Assembly: GCF_901686465.1 (NCBI RefSeq)
Contig: NZ_LR594487.1
Span: 2,387,020-2,451,019 of the forward strand
DNA length: 64,000 nt
Reading direction: 5' to 3'
Source: Halorubrum sp. DM2
Lineage (GTDB): Archaea > Halobacteriota > Halobacteria > Halobacteriales > Haloferacaceae
Made by a program: the position numbers and the translations under genes
Notes under the pieces: generated by a model
Seen by the model: only the letters and a program-made list of their open reading frames with translations
The model's database searches: none
What the model was told of the DNA's origin: nothing
Shown here: positions 21,166-30,170 of the stretch, piece after piece
How the letters are laid out: each line of letters starts with the position of its first letter
Position numbering within the stretch: position 1 is the stretch's first letter

Positions 21166-22422
21166 ATGCCCAACCGAGACGAGGTACCAGCCGAACCGAC
21201 CCGCAGAGCGTTCGCGAAGTACGGCGGCGCGGCCGCTCTCGGCGGCCTGCTCGCCGGCTGTACCGGCGGTGGCGACGCCGCCGGCTCCGCGGACGACGGC
21301 GGCGACGGGACCGGCTCCGGCGGCGGCGATTCAGCGGGGTCCGGGGGCGACACGGACGAGGATGCCGAGACCGACAAGGTCGACGGAAGCTACACGACGT
21401 CCATCGCGCCGATGGGCGAGGTGACGTTCGAGTCGCCGCCGGAGACGGTGTTCACGCGGCTCACCCACCACGCGGATATGGCGTTCGCGCTCGGCCGGAG
21501 CGACGGGATCACCGCGATGCACGCGCCGGACTACTACGACGGGCTCTGGAACCAGTACGTCGAGCGCCTGCCGGGCGTCTCGCTCGACTGGACGGGGCTC
21601 TATTCCTCGTGGCAGCCGAGCAAGGAGAAGCTGTACGCCCTCGACAGCGACGTCCACCTCGCGGACCCGGCGTGGATCACTCAACAGGACGCGTGGAGCC
21701 GCGAGGACATCGACGAGGTCGCCGAGCGGGTCTCCCCGTGGTTCGGGAACTCCCTCTCCGACCGACACCAAGAACCGACCGACGAGTGGGCCGACGGCTA
21801 TCAGTACTACGGCCTGTGGGAACAGTTCGAGCTCGTCGCCGAGGCGTTTCAGGAGCGCGAGCGCTACGAGGCGCTCGCGGGCGTCCGCGAGGAGCTACTC
21901 GCAACGATCGACGAGAACATTCCGCCGGCGGAGGAGCGACCGAGCGCGATCATGGTCGCCGCCGCCGACATCGAGCAGATCTACGCGTACACGCTGAGCA
22001 ACCCCGGCTTCCTCACGGCGCACACCCGCCCGCTCGGGCCGCGCGACGCCTTCGAGGGGAGCATCGAGTCCGGGACCGTAATCGACTTCGAGACGATACT
22101 CGACGCCGACCCCGACGTAATCCTATACCTCGGCGGCATGGAGCCGGGGACGGACATGGCCGGCCGACGGACAGCCTTCGAGGAGGACCCCGTCGGCTCG
22201 GAGGTCACCGCGGTCAAGAACGACCGCATTCACCCGCAGGGCGCTCGGTATCAGGGACCGATCCTCAATCTCTTCCAGCTGGAGATGACCGCGAAGCAGC
22301 TGTACCCCGACGCCTTCGGCGCGTGGCCGCGGTACGAGGAGGGCCCGTACCCGGAGATCCCGGAGGCGGAGCGCCTGTTCGACCGGGGGCGCGTCGCGGA
22401 CGCCATCAACGGGGACTTGTAG
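21166..22422 (+). CDS. Iron/siderophore-type ABC substrate-binding lipoprotein 2
   Basis: A 418-residue paralogue of the binding protein at 16631. It has a signal with lipobox LLAGC (residues ~30-34), a Gly/Ser/Asp-rich linker, then the TroA/FecB-like domain starting TSIAPMGEVTFESPP. It shares LNLFQLEMTAKQLYPDAFG and EIPEAERLFDRG with its partner. It has its own promoter with two palindromic boxes rather than reading through from the ATPase gene, so one permease/ATPase pair may serve two binding proteins with different ligands. Confidence 0.9.
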   Translation: MPNRDEVPAEPTRRAFAKYGGAAALGGLLAGCTGGGDAAGSADDGGDGTGSGGGDSAGSGGDTDEDAETDKVDGSYTTSIAPMGEVTFESPPETVFTRLTHHADMAFALGRSDGITAMHAPDYYDGLWNQYVERLPGVSLDWTGLYSSWQPSKEKLYALDSDVHLADPAWITQQDAWSREDIDEVAERVSPWFGNSLSDRHQEPTDEWADGYQYYGLWEQFELVAEAFQERERYEALAGVREELLATIDENIPPAEERPSAIMVAAADIEQIYAYTLSNPGFLTAHTRPLGPRDAFEGSIESGTVIDFETILDADPDVILYLGGMEPGTDMAGRRTAFEEDPVGSEVTAVKNDRIHPQGARYQGPILNLFQLEMTAKQLYPDAFGAWPRYEEGPYPEIPEAERLFDRGRVADAINGDL

Positions 22423-22599
22423 ATGCGCGCCCGCGAGTGGGCCGTCGCGGCGACGTACGGTGACCCGACCGACTACGACGTGCCCGCCCTGCCGACGTGG
22501 CGCGTCGAGCGCGGCGAAGGTGGCGACATCGCGTTCGCCGCGGGCGACGGCGACGAGCCGTTCATCGCCGCGGCCAACCCGGTTCGGGTGCGTCGGTGA
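22423..22599 (+). CDS. Small conserved-looking protein (58 aa)
   Basis: An ORF starting at the ATG directly abutting the stop of the binding protein (22420-22422) and ending TGA at 22597-22599. The product starts MRAREWAVAATYGDPTDYD and ends in a basic stretch FIAAANPVRVRR. The abutting start implies co-translation. The short acidic beta-rich sequence has no domain I can name. The long overlapping ORF in another frame covers the same bases, so this assignment rests on spacing and haloarchaeal-like composition. Confidence 0.6.
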   Translation: MRAREWAVAATYGDPTDYDVPALPTWRVERGEGGDIAFAAGDGDEPFIAAANPVRVRR

Positions 22600-22678
22600 C
22601 CGGGATGACCGCAACCGTCCGGCTTCGCTCGCGTCCGAGGGGGACCGCGTCGAACGCCCCGCCCGTGAGGAACCCACC

Positions 22679-23827
22679 GTGATCGGAACTACGCTGCTGG
22701 ACATCGCGGACCACATCGAATCGCTCGCGGCCGCGGACGGCGAGTTCTCGCTCGTCTGCGCGCGGTACGGCGACCGCCCGGTCCCCGCCGCGGGGCTGCG
22801 GTTCGACAGCCGAGAGACCGCCCGCGCGGCCGCCCGGGCGACGGAGCAGTACCGCGACGCGCTCCGCCGATACGACCCGCAGCTTCCCTTCTACGACGTC
22901 GTCGTCAGACAGGAGTTTGTCGGGTCGCGACCCGAGGCGACGGCCGAGGGCCGCGGCCTCGACCGCTTCGTCCCCGGCCCCGACGCCAGCGCGCCGGGAG
23001 AGCTGACCGATCGCGTGGTGGAGACCGCCGGCTATCGCCCCGGCGAGAGCGGAGGAGACGCCGCCGGTGGCGACGGGAACGGCCCCGAGAGCGACACGGA
23101 CTCTAACCCCCACGAGCCGAGCCGGGCGGAGCCGTCCGGTCGCGGGTCGCACCGCGACCGCATCGAGTTCTGTCACGCCGCGGCCGCGGCGACGTTCGAG
23201 GCGCTCTCCGCCGGCGGCCACGACCGCGTCGAGTCGGCGGTGATGGACGCGTACTTCGCGTTCGCGGAGCGGCGCTCCGACCCGGACGACCTCTGTCTCT
23301 GCCTCCTCGAGGCGATGGCGACGGCGCTCGAACGCCACCTCGACCCCGAGACGCAGGCGGCGGTGCTGTCCGCGGCCGCCGAGCGGCTCCCCGACCCGGC
23401 GGAGTCGACAGCCGCCGATCGGTCGGGGTCGACCGCTTCCGATCCGCCGGAGCCATCGGCCTCCGATCGGTCGGAGCCAGCGGACCCGGTACCCGCGGCA
23501 TTCGACCGACTCGCCGCGGTCGGTCTCGTCGACGGCTACGAACGCGTCGCCCCCGAAGAGTTACCCCCCGAGTCGCGGTCTCCGACCGCGGACGGCGCGG
23601 CGGTTCGGGTCTCCGGGTACGCGTTGTCGCCGACCGACGGTCGTCTCCCGACGCTCCCGGTGGCGCTGGCGGTGACGCGACGGGACCCGCGGAGCCGGCC
23701 CGCCGGGGTCGGGCTCCTCGCGGCCGGGAGTGAGGCGATCGGCCCGGACTGGTGGTTCCGGGTCGCTCGGGACGGTCCCGTCCGCGACGGCGGCCCGGTA
23801 ACCGCGTCGATCCCCTCCGAGAAATAG
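22679..23827 (+). CDS. Conserved haloarchaeal protein of unknown function (DUF7551/7552-like)
   Basis: A 382-residue protein if the GTG at 22679 is used. This start was chosen because conserved-looking sequence begins at once (IGTTLLDIADHIESLAAADG) and the upstream frame is Pro/Arg-rich. The N-terminal ~90 residues form a compact domain (YLVCAR-like, then FDSRETARAAARATEQYR); a disordered Ser/Asp/Glu segment and a second helical domain (about 160-240, FCHAAAAATFEAL) follow, and a beta-rich C-terminus ends it. The position just behind the iron genes is suggestive, but I cannot assign a role. The DUF names come from memory. Confidence 0.7.
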   Translation: MIGTTLLDIADHIESLAAADGEFSLVCARYGDRPVPAAGLRFDSRETARAAARATEQYRDALRRYDPQLPFYDVVVRQEFVGSRPEATAEGRGLDRFVPGPDASAPGELTDRVVETAGYRPGESGGDAAGGDGNGPESDTDSNPHEPSRAEPSGRGSHRDRIEFCHAAAAATFEALSAGGHDRVESAVMDAYFAFAERRSDPDDLCLCLLEAMATALERHLDPETQAAVLSAAAERLPDPAESTAADRSGSTASDPPEPSASDRSEPADPVPAAFDRLAAVGLVDGYERVAPEELPPESRSPTADGAAVRVSGYALSPTDGRLPTLPVALAVTRRDPRSRPAGVGLLAAGSEAIGPDWWFRVARDGPVRDGGPVTASIPSEK

Positions 23828-23897
23828 TGTCGGCGGACGCACGGCGGTCGGCGCGCGTCCCGGTCGGCACGCGTCTCGACCGGCCCGCAGTCCGCCC

Positions 23898-24953
23898 CTA
23901 CTCGTCGTCCGGTTCGATCCGAACGAGGTCGGCCTCGACGTCCTCGACGAACGCGCCCTGTCCGCCAACGGTGACCTCGCCGTCGTCGGTCTCGACGACG
24001 AGCGAGTGTTCGACCGGGAACTCGTTGTTCGTCGGCTCCACCATCCCCTGTCTCGTCTCGACGACGCGGCCGACGATATCGACCGGCTCGTCGTCGTCGG
24101 TCCGCCGGCCGGCGATCGTCACTCTGGGCGGGTCCCCGGCGCGGAGCCGCAGCGTCGCCTGAAGGACGGTGTGTCTGAAGTTCGTGTACTCGGCCGGGAG
24201 CGGGGCCGAGTCGGCGACGCGGGCCTCGGTCGCGGCGGGCCAGTAGTTCCCGAGGAAGGACCCGACGATCACCGGCGCGAGCTGTTCCTGCGCGAAGGCG
24301 ATGGCCTGCCGGTCGGTCGTCGACCGACGGAGGAGCTCTGGCGGGGCGACGACGCCGGCCGCGGAGTCGACGGTGAGCAGCGTCGGCATCGCCTCGCCCC
24401 ACGTCCGCACGACGTTCGCGACCCCCGACAGGGTGGGGTCGTCCGCGTCGAGGTCCGCGTCGGAGACGACGAGCAGGACGAGGACGCCGCGGTCCACGGC
24501 GTCCGCGAGCGCCTCGCTGACCTCCGGGACCTGCCCGGCGGTGAGCGACAGCGTCACCTCGGAGTCGGCGTCTTCGAGCAGCGAGCGGACCCGCTTGAGG
24601 ACGGTGACCCGCGACTTGATCACCTCGAACTGCTCGGCCTGCCGCTCCACGCGGGAGTACCGCTCGGCCAGCCCGGGCCGCATCGCGTCGACGTCAGAGC
24701 GTAGTCGCTCTATCACCTCCTCGGGCGGGTTCGCGCGGATGGTGGTCGGCACGACGTGGTCGTTCACCTCGACGAAGCCGCGCTCTTCGAGCGACTCGCT
24801 CACGCTGTAGACGTACCGCTTCGAGACGCCCGCCGCGTCGGCGACGGTGCTGGCCTTCGCCTCGCCGTGTTCGAGCAGACTGAGATAGGTGTCGACCTCC
24901 TTGTCGGAGAGTCCGAAGCGTCGGAGGAGGTCCGTCAGCGTCCGGTCGTCCAT
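23898..24953 (-). CDS. trmB: TrmB-family sugar-responsive transcriptional regulator
   Basis: A 351-residue regulator: N-terminal winged HTH (about residues 5-75; LSDKEVDTYLSLLEHGEAKAS, VSKRYVYSVSESLEERGFV), a coiled segment (about 85-115), a phospholipase-D-like effector core (about 115-260) and a C-terminal beta domain (about 265-350) as in TrmB. In Halobacterium TrmB represses or activates central sugar metabolism according to glucose. The ATG at 24953 lies ~25 nt from the TATA-like CTTATAAG; an ATG at 24977 would sit inside that TATA element. It is adjacent to amylase and glucoamylase genes. Confidence 0.9.
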   Translation of the reverse strand: MDDRTLTDLLRRFGLSDKEVDTYLSLLEHGEAKASTVADAAGVSKRYVYSVSESLEERGFVEVNDHVVPTTIRANPPEEVIERLRSDVDAMRPGLAERYSRVERQAEQFEVIKSRVTVLKRVRSLLEDADSEVTLSLTAGQVPEVSEALADAVDRGVLVLLVVSDADLDADDPTLSGVANVVRTWGEAMPTLLTVDSAAGVVAPPELLRRSTTDRQAIAFAQEQLAPVIVGSFLGNYWPAATEARVADSAPLPAEYTNFRHTVLQATLRLRAGDPPRVTIAGRRTDDDEPVDIVGRVVETRQGMVEPTNNEFPVEHSLVVETDDGEVTVGGQGAFVEDVEADLVRIEPDDE

Positions 24954-24987
24954 ACGCGTTCCCGGTCCGAGCGGCACTTATAAGGGT

Positions 24988-25020
24988 CGGTCCGGGACCG
25001 TCCGTGCCGGTCCGGGACCG
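24988..25020. promoter_or_regulatory. Twin palindromes upstream of the trmB promoter
   Basis: Two exact copies of the palindrome CGGTCC-G-GGACCG at 24988-25000 and 25008-25020, centres 20 bp apart (two helical turns). They lie just upstream of the leftward TATA element (about 24977-24984), where an activator or autoregulator would bind. A half-site CGGTCCG is at 24963-24969. Confidence 0.6.
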
Positions 25021-25058
25021 CCCGCGTTCGCCGGTCGAGGATCGTCCCTCGCCAGCGA

Positions 25059-27461
25059 CTACCGGAGGACGGCGGCCGAGTCGACCGCGATCACGGCCCC
25101 GCCGTCGTCGCTTCCGTCCCCGCCGCGGACCGCGCCGTCACCGAACAGGTCTGCGTCGACCGAGTCGGGAACGGCGACGGTCGCCGGCTCCGCGCCGAAG
25201 TTGACGACGACGAGGAGCGCGTCGCGGTCTTCCGGGTCGGGCCCGTCGGCGTCGCCTCCCCTCGCAGGCGTCCGCTCGTAGGCGGTGACGCGCTCGGCGT
25301 CTCCCTCGACCACGCGCACGTCGGCCGCGCGACCGTCGAACGCGACCTCCCCCTCGCGGAGCAGCGGTTCGGCCTCGCGCAGCCCGACCAGTTCGCGGTG
25401 GAACTCGGTGAGGCCGTTGTCGCCGTCGTGCCACCGGATCGGACCGCGGTACGTCTCGTTGCCGCGCTCCTGTCCGGCGTAGATCATCGGCGCGCCCGGC
25501 AGCGTGAACGTCACCGCCGCGGCCGCCCGGAGGGCGTCGCGGCCGTACTCCGCGAGGTATCGGTCCTCGTCGTGGTTCTCGACGTACCGCATCTGCGAGC
25601 GGCCGCCGTCGCCGAAGCCGAGCCACTCGCCGCGGGCGAGGGCGGTCTTGACCGCGTCCGCCGGCTCCTCGCCCGCACCGACCGCGCGAAGCGTCTCGTA
25701 CAGCGAGGTGTCGTAGTGGCGGTCGAACTCTCCCTCGCCGTAGAACGGGTCGTGCGGCAGGGTCTCGTCGAGGAGCAGGACGTCCTCGGGGACGCGGTCG
25801 GCGACCTCCTTCCAGAAGCCGTGCGGGACGCCCCACGCCACGTCGGCGCGGAACCCGTCGACGACGCCGGCCCACTCGTCGACGACGTCGAGCAGCCACT
25901 CGCGGACCGCCGGGCTGTCGTAGTTGAGGTTCGGGATCCGGCCCCACTCGAAGTAGTAGTCCGGCATGTCGCCGTCGCCGAGCTGCGCCCAGTCGATCCC
26001 GGTCACGTCGAAGGCGGCGTCGGTCCGGCGGTAGTGGTCGGCGTAGGCGTCGACGCCCGCGGAGTGGAGCTGGAACGCGGGGTGATCGCGGGAGGTGTGG
26101 TTGATCACCAGATCGAATATCACCCGGATTCCGGCGTCGTGACACGTCTCGACGAGCGACTCGAACGACTCGCGGGAGCCGAGGTCGGCGGCGGTGTCGT
26201 AGTAGTCGGTGACGTGATAGCCGTGGTCCGTCGGCGAGGCGAGAACGGGCGTGAGCCAGAGCGTGTCGACGCCGAGGTGATCGAGGTACTCGACCCGGCG
26301 CTCGATCTCGCGGAACGTGGTGGGGAGCGTGTCGCCCGCGAACGACCGGACGAAGACCTCGTAGATCGTCGGCGACTCCGCCCACTCGGGCGTCGGGTTC
26401 GGATCGCTGACCGCGACGGCCTCCCCGTTCTCGGTCGCTCCCCGACCGCCCGCCTCGACCCGAACCGTCTCCGCGGCCCCGTACCGCTCGCCGTGCGGGA
26501 CCGCGTGGATCCGGACGGCGTCGTCGACGCCGTCGGCCCGGAGTTCGTCGAGCGGGACCGCAAGCGTCCGACCGTCCGCCCGCGACTCGACCGCCGCGAC
26601 CGCCTCCGGGTCGGCGTCGCGGTCGTCGACGAGGAACGTCGCGTCGAGCGCGTCCGGGTCGCCGCCGCGCTCGACCTCGTCGACCGCGGGGGCCGGTTCG
26701 ACCGCGGCGGTCAGGCGGAGCCGGGCGGTCTCGTCCGGGTCGTCGGTCCCGACGACCGTCGCGTCGAGCGAAACCCGTGGGCGACCGGGACCGGGGACCT
26801 CGCAGACGCCGTGGTGCGCCGCCGACCGGTCGTCGTCGGGGACGAAGGCGAAGCCGTGGCTCCCCGGCGGGACGCGTACCCGCGCGACCCAGTCGTCGCC
26901 GTCGCGCTCGGCCCGGTCGCGGGCGAGCCGGTTCTCGTTGAGCGGCCACAAAAGCGAGACGCGGTCGATACCGGCGTCGTCGGTTCCGTCGCCGCCGCTC
27001 TCGCCGTCGTCGGTCTCGTCGCCGCCGCTCTCACCGTCGCCGCCGGCGAGATCGGCGGCCGGAACTCGGATCTCCGTCTCGCGCCGCTCGTCGGGGAAGG
27101 CGCGCACCCGCTGGCGGTGGACGCCGTCGGGCGCGTCGAGCGCGAGCACGTAGGTGCCGGGGGCGTCGGGGACGAGGTGAACGACGGGGTCGTCGTCGCG
27201 GCTCGTCTCGCCCGCTCGAAACGCCGCGACCGAGCCGTCGGAACGGTCCGAGCGCTCCGAGCCGTTCGAGCCGTCCGCTCCGACCGTCGTCGCCGAACTC
27301 GGCGGGCCGGTCGCGTCCGGGCCGTCGCCGGCCGACAGCGCGCTGTCGCCGGGCGCGTCGCGGACGGTCCACCGGTACGTCCCGTCGGGGTCCGGGGACC
27401 GCGGCGCAAGCTCGACCGACTCGCCGACGCTCGTCGTCCGCGGGGGGCCGGGTTCGTACAC
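25059..27461 (-). CDS. GH13 alpha-amylase family glycosidase
   Basis: About 800 residues from the GTG at 27461; an ATG at 27539 would add 26 residues that look non-coding and overlap the divergent promoter. The N-terminal ~370 residues are beta-sandwich-like and very acidic, and the GH13 barrel follows: FDLVINHTSRDHP, nucleophile Asp in DGFRADVAWG (about residue 536), acid/base Glu in LLLDETLP (about 562), and transition-state Asp in VENHDED (about 630). A C-terminal beta domain closes it. No signal peptide is visible, so it is probably cytoplasmic. It is divergent from a glucoamylase, suggesting breakdown of stored or imported alpha-glucan. Confidence 0.92.
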   Translation of the reverse strand: MYEPGPPRTTSVGESVELAPRSPDPDGTYRWTVRDAPGDSALSAGDGPDATGPPSSATTVGADGSNGSERSDRSDGSVAAFRAGETSRDDDPVVHLVPDAPGTYVLALDAPDGVHRQRVRAFPDERRETEIRVPAADLAGGDGESGGDETDDGESGGDGTDDAGIDRVSLLWPLNENRLARDRAERDGDDWVARVRVPPGSHGFAFVPDDDRSAAHHGVCEVPGPGRPRVSLDATVVGTDDPDETARLRLTAAVEPAPAVDEVERGGDPDALDATFLVDDRDADPEAVAAVESRADGRTLAVPLDELRADGVDDAVRIHAVPHGERYGAAETVRVEAGGRGATENGEAVAVSDPNPTPEWAESPTIYEVFVRSFAGDTLPTTFREIERRVEYLDHLGVDTLWLTPVLASPTDHGYHVTDYYDTAADLGSRESFESLVETCHDAGIRVIFDLVINHTSRDHPAFQLHSAGVDAYADHYRRTDAAFDVTGIDWAQLGDGDMPDYYFEWGRIPNLNYDSPAVREWLLDVVDEWAGVVDGFRADVAWGVPHGFWKEVADRVPEDVLLLDETLPHDPFYGEGEFDRHYDTSLYETLRAVGAGEEPADAVKTALARGEWLGFGDGGRSQMRYVENHDEDRYLAEYGRDALRAAAAVTFTLPGAPMIYAGQERGNETYRGPIRWHDGDNGLTEFHRELVGLREAEPLLREGEVAFDGRAADVRVVEGDAERVTAYERTPARGGDADGPDPEDRDALLVVVNFGAEPATVAVPDSVDADLFGDGAVRGGDGSDDGGAVIAVDSAAVLR

Positions 27462-27565
27462 GCCCGGTCTCTCGTCTCGCCGGGGCTTGAGGGTTTCCGT
27501 TTTCGAAACTCGTGAACAAGAATTACACCAAAACTTCATACCGGGCGACCGCGTGTGTTCGCGTA

Positions 27566-29707
27566 ATGCAGCTTCGCGACGCGCTCGACGACTACAAGCG
27601 CCACGCCGGCGACGGGACGCGCTTCCCCGGCGAGCGGCGCACCGTCTCCGGCCGGTTTTCGGGCGGCGACGGGCGGCTCGTCCACGTCGGCGGCGACGGC
27701 GAACTCCGCGACTTCGGCTATCCGCTCACGGGCCAGACGGGTCTCGTCCGGTCGCGGATCGGTCTCGCCGTCGACGGCGAGGTGACGTGGCTCGACGAGG
27801 CCGACACGACCCAGCGGTACGTCGGCGACACCGCGCTGGTCGAGACGGTCCACGAGACGCCGTGGGCGACGGTGACTCGCCACGACCTCACGCTCGGCGA
27901 CGCGCACCTCACGCGCGCGACGCTCGACGTCGGCGAGGACGGCCACGCGAACGTCGACCCCGACGCCCTCTCGCTCGTCGTCTACGTCCGGTTCGCCCCC
28001 GACGGCCGCGACGACCGGGTGGGACAGCTCCGGTACGACGACGCCGTCGAGGTGTACCACGCCGACGAGCACGACTTCCTCGCGAGCGCGACCGGCTTCG
28101 CCGACCTCCGCGGCCAGCTCCCGGCCACCTTCCCCGAACTGCTCGACGAGGACCCGACCGACCTCCCCCGCGACCGCGACGGCGACCGCTACGAGGAGGA
28201 GCGCCTCTCCGGCGAGGTGATCGCCGACGTGCCCTTCGAAGACGGGGTCGCGACGGTCGCCACGCTCCTGACGGACCGGAGCGAGACCGACCGCGAGACG
28301 GCCCGCGAGCGCCTCGACGCGCTCTTCGCCGACCTCGATAGCGTCGACGCGCTCGCCGACGCGGCCGCCGACGCGCTCCCGTCGGTCCCGGAGTCGGCCC
28401 CCGCCCGCGAGTCCGTGGTCGCCGACCTGCGCGTCCTCTCGCTTCTGTCCGCGCCGTCCGGGCTCCGGATCGCGGGCCCGGACTTCGACCCGTACTACGA
28501 GCACTCCGGCGGCTACGGCTACACGTGGTTCCGCGACGACGCGGAGATATCCGGGTTCCTGCTCGGCGCGGCCGACGCGGTCGGCGTCGACCTCGACGAC
28601 CGGCACGCCCGCTCCGCGCGGATGTACGTCGCCACGCAGCGCCCGGACGGCTCGTGGCCCCACCGGGTGTGGCCCCGCGACGGCGCGCTCGCGCCCGGGT
28701 GGGCGAACGCCCGCATCGAGGACGGGCCGGACGTCGACTACCAGGCCGACCAGACGGGCAGCGTCGTCGCGTACCTCGCGCGGGCCCGCGACGCGGGCAC
28801 CGACGTCGACGGGCTCGACCAGACGCTGGTCGCCGCACTCGCGGGTCTCGACCGGACGCTCGAACCCGACGGCCGGCCGGTGGTCTGTCAGAACGCGTGG
28901 GAGGACTCCGCCGGTCGGTTCACCCACACCGCCGCGACGTTCCTCGAGGCGTACAGCGAACTCGGCCGCCACGGGGAGGGGCTGACCGTCGACGCGCTCG
29001 ACGACCCCGACGCCGTGCCCGGTGCCGCGTCGCTGCCGGACGACCTCGCCGCGCACGCCCGCGACCGGGCCCGCGAGGTGTACGAGGCGCTCGACGACCT
29101 GTGGGTGCCCGAGCGCGGCTGTTACGCGCTCCGCGAGACGGTCGACGGCGGGATCGACGACCGCCTCGACTCCGCGACGCTGGGGCTCGCGGCCGCGCAC
29201 CGCTCGTTCGACGCGCTCGGACGGGCGGGCGACGGGGGCGACGGCGAGGACGCGACCGGCGCGGTCGACGCGGAGCGTCTCGACCGCCTCGTCTCGCACG
29301 TCGAGACGGTCGTCGACGGGCTCTACCACGAGACCGACGCGATCACCGGGCTGACCCGTTACGAGGGCGACGGCTGGCGGCGCGCGGGCCAAGCGTCAGA
29401 GAAGGTGTGGACCGTCTCGACCGCGTGGGGTGCGAACGCCTGCGCGGAGCTCGCCGCGCTGCTCGCGGCGCACGACGACCCCCGCGCCGCCGATCTGGTC
29501 GAGCGCGCCCGCGACCTGCTCGCGCACGTCTCGCCCGGGGGCAGCCTCTGCGAGCCGACGACGTACCTCCCCGAGCAGTTCTTCGACGACGGAACGCCCG
29601 ACAGCGCGACGCCGCTCGGCTGGCCGCACGCGATCCGGCTGGCGACCGTCGCGCTGCTCGACGACGAACTCCCGCAGTTCGCCGACCGCGCCGCCGCGGA
29701 CGACTGA
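27566..29707 (+). CDS. GH15 glucoamylase (glucan 1,4-alpha-glucosidase)
   Basis: A 713-residue enzyme, N-terminal super-beta-sandwich (about 1-260) and C-terminal (alpha/alpha)6 barrel (about 285-700). GH15 landmarks: GYGYTWFRDDAEISG (about 318-330), RPDGSWPHRVW, and the catalytic-base motif TYLPEQFFDDG near the C-terminus. It releases glucose from the non-reducing ends of alpha-glucans. No signal peptide is visible. The ATG at 27566 was chosen because MQLRDALDDYKRHAGDG is typical of the family start; it is 104 nt from the divergent amylase GTG. Confidence 0.93.
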   Translation: MQLRDALDDYKRHAGDGTRFPGERRTVSGRFSGGDGRLVHVGGDGELRDFGYPLTGQTGLVRSRIGLAVDGEVTWLDEADTTQRYVGDTALVETVHETPWATVTRHDLTLGDAHLTRATLDVGEDGHANVDPDALSLVVYVRFAPDGRDDRVGQLRYDDAVEVYHADEHDFLASATGFADLRGQLPATFPELLDEDPTDLPRDRDGDRYEEERLSGEVIADVPFEDGVATVATLLTDRSETDRETARERLDALFADLDSVDALADAAADALPSVPESAPARESVVADLRVLSLLSAPSGLRIAGPDFDPYYEHSGGYGYTWFRDDAEISGFLLGAADAVGVDLDDRHARSARMYVATQRPDGSWPHRVWPRDGALAPGWANARIEDGPDVDYQADQTGSVVAYLARARDAGTDVDGLDQTLVAALAGLDRTLEPDGRPVVCQNAWEDSAGRFTHTAATFLEAYSELGRHGEGLTVDALDDPDAVPGAASLPDDLAAHARDRAREVYEALDDLWVPERGCYALRETVDGGIDDRLDSATLGLAAAHRSFDALGRAGDGGDGEDATGAVDAERLDRLVSHVETVVDGLYHETDAITGLTRYEGDGWRRAGQASEKVWTVSTAWGANACAELAALLAAHDDPRAADLVERARDLLAHVSPGGSLCEPTTYLPEQFFDDGTPDSATPLGWPHAIRLATVALLDDELPQFADRAAADD

Positions 29708-29740
29708 CCGAACACGGGACGGCTACTTATAAACGAACAA
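29708..29740 (+). promoter_or_regulatory. Possible promoter of repeat element copy 1
   Basis: TTATAAA at 29727-29733 lies in the 33-nt gap between the glucoamylase stop and repeat copy 1. A start ~25 nt downstream would fall just inside the repeat. Copies 2 and 3 lack an equally clear TATA. Confidence 0.35.
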
Positions 29741-30058
29741 GTGCGGTGGCGCGTGCCTCCGAGCGGTCGCCAGCGGCGACCGCGAGGAGCACCGCGCGAG
29801 GGAGTCGACCGGTCGGAGCAACGCGGAGACCGGTCGACGAGGCTGGGGAGGCGTGAGGTTGTGGTGCGGAGCTGTCGGGCGGGAATCGAAGGGGCAGTCG
29901 CCGGCGGCTTCGCCGCCGGCTGCCCGAGGCGCGTAGCGCCTCGCTGCCGCGAGGAGGAAGACGCGCGACGTAAGCACTGGAGGGAGCGAACGAAGTGAGC
30001 GACCGAAGCGCGCAACGAGCGCATCGACTCCTCGCGGCTTGGGCTTCGGCGGTCTCGG
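29741..30058 (+). repeat. Dispersed structured element, copy 1
   Basis: First of three homologous non-coding elements. Shared blocks: GTGGCGCG-GCCTCCGAGCG, GCGCGAGGGAGTC, CGACGAGGCTGGGGAGG, GAATCGAAGGGGCAG, and the terminal CTCGCGGCT-GGGCTTCGG. Hairpins: A 29764-29771/29775-29782 (CGGTCGCC/GGCGACCG), B 29804-29814/29828-29838 (11 bp), C 29946-29956/30028-30038 (11 bp). Two extra perfect hairpins lie near 29891-29940. No ORF is conserved with the other copies. Confidence 0.85.
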
Positions 30059-30170
30059 TCGTGACGAGAACGGCCGCGTATGAATGAACGTTCGGGGATT
30101 CGAAAGCAGCCGCTATCCGGTCACGACCGACGAGTCACACATACACACCGAAACCGCGAAAAGACCGGTT

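Noticed and set aside
25398-27515. 705-codon open frame opposite the amylase gene
   Set aside because: Antisense shadow of a GC-rich coding region; Arg/Val/Asp-rich, no domain, while the opposite strand has full GH13 motifs.
27462-27565. Search for a TrmB site (TACT-N7/8-GAGTA) in the amylase/glucoamylase promoter
   Set aside because: No match was found by eye, so direct TrmB control is not claimed.
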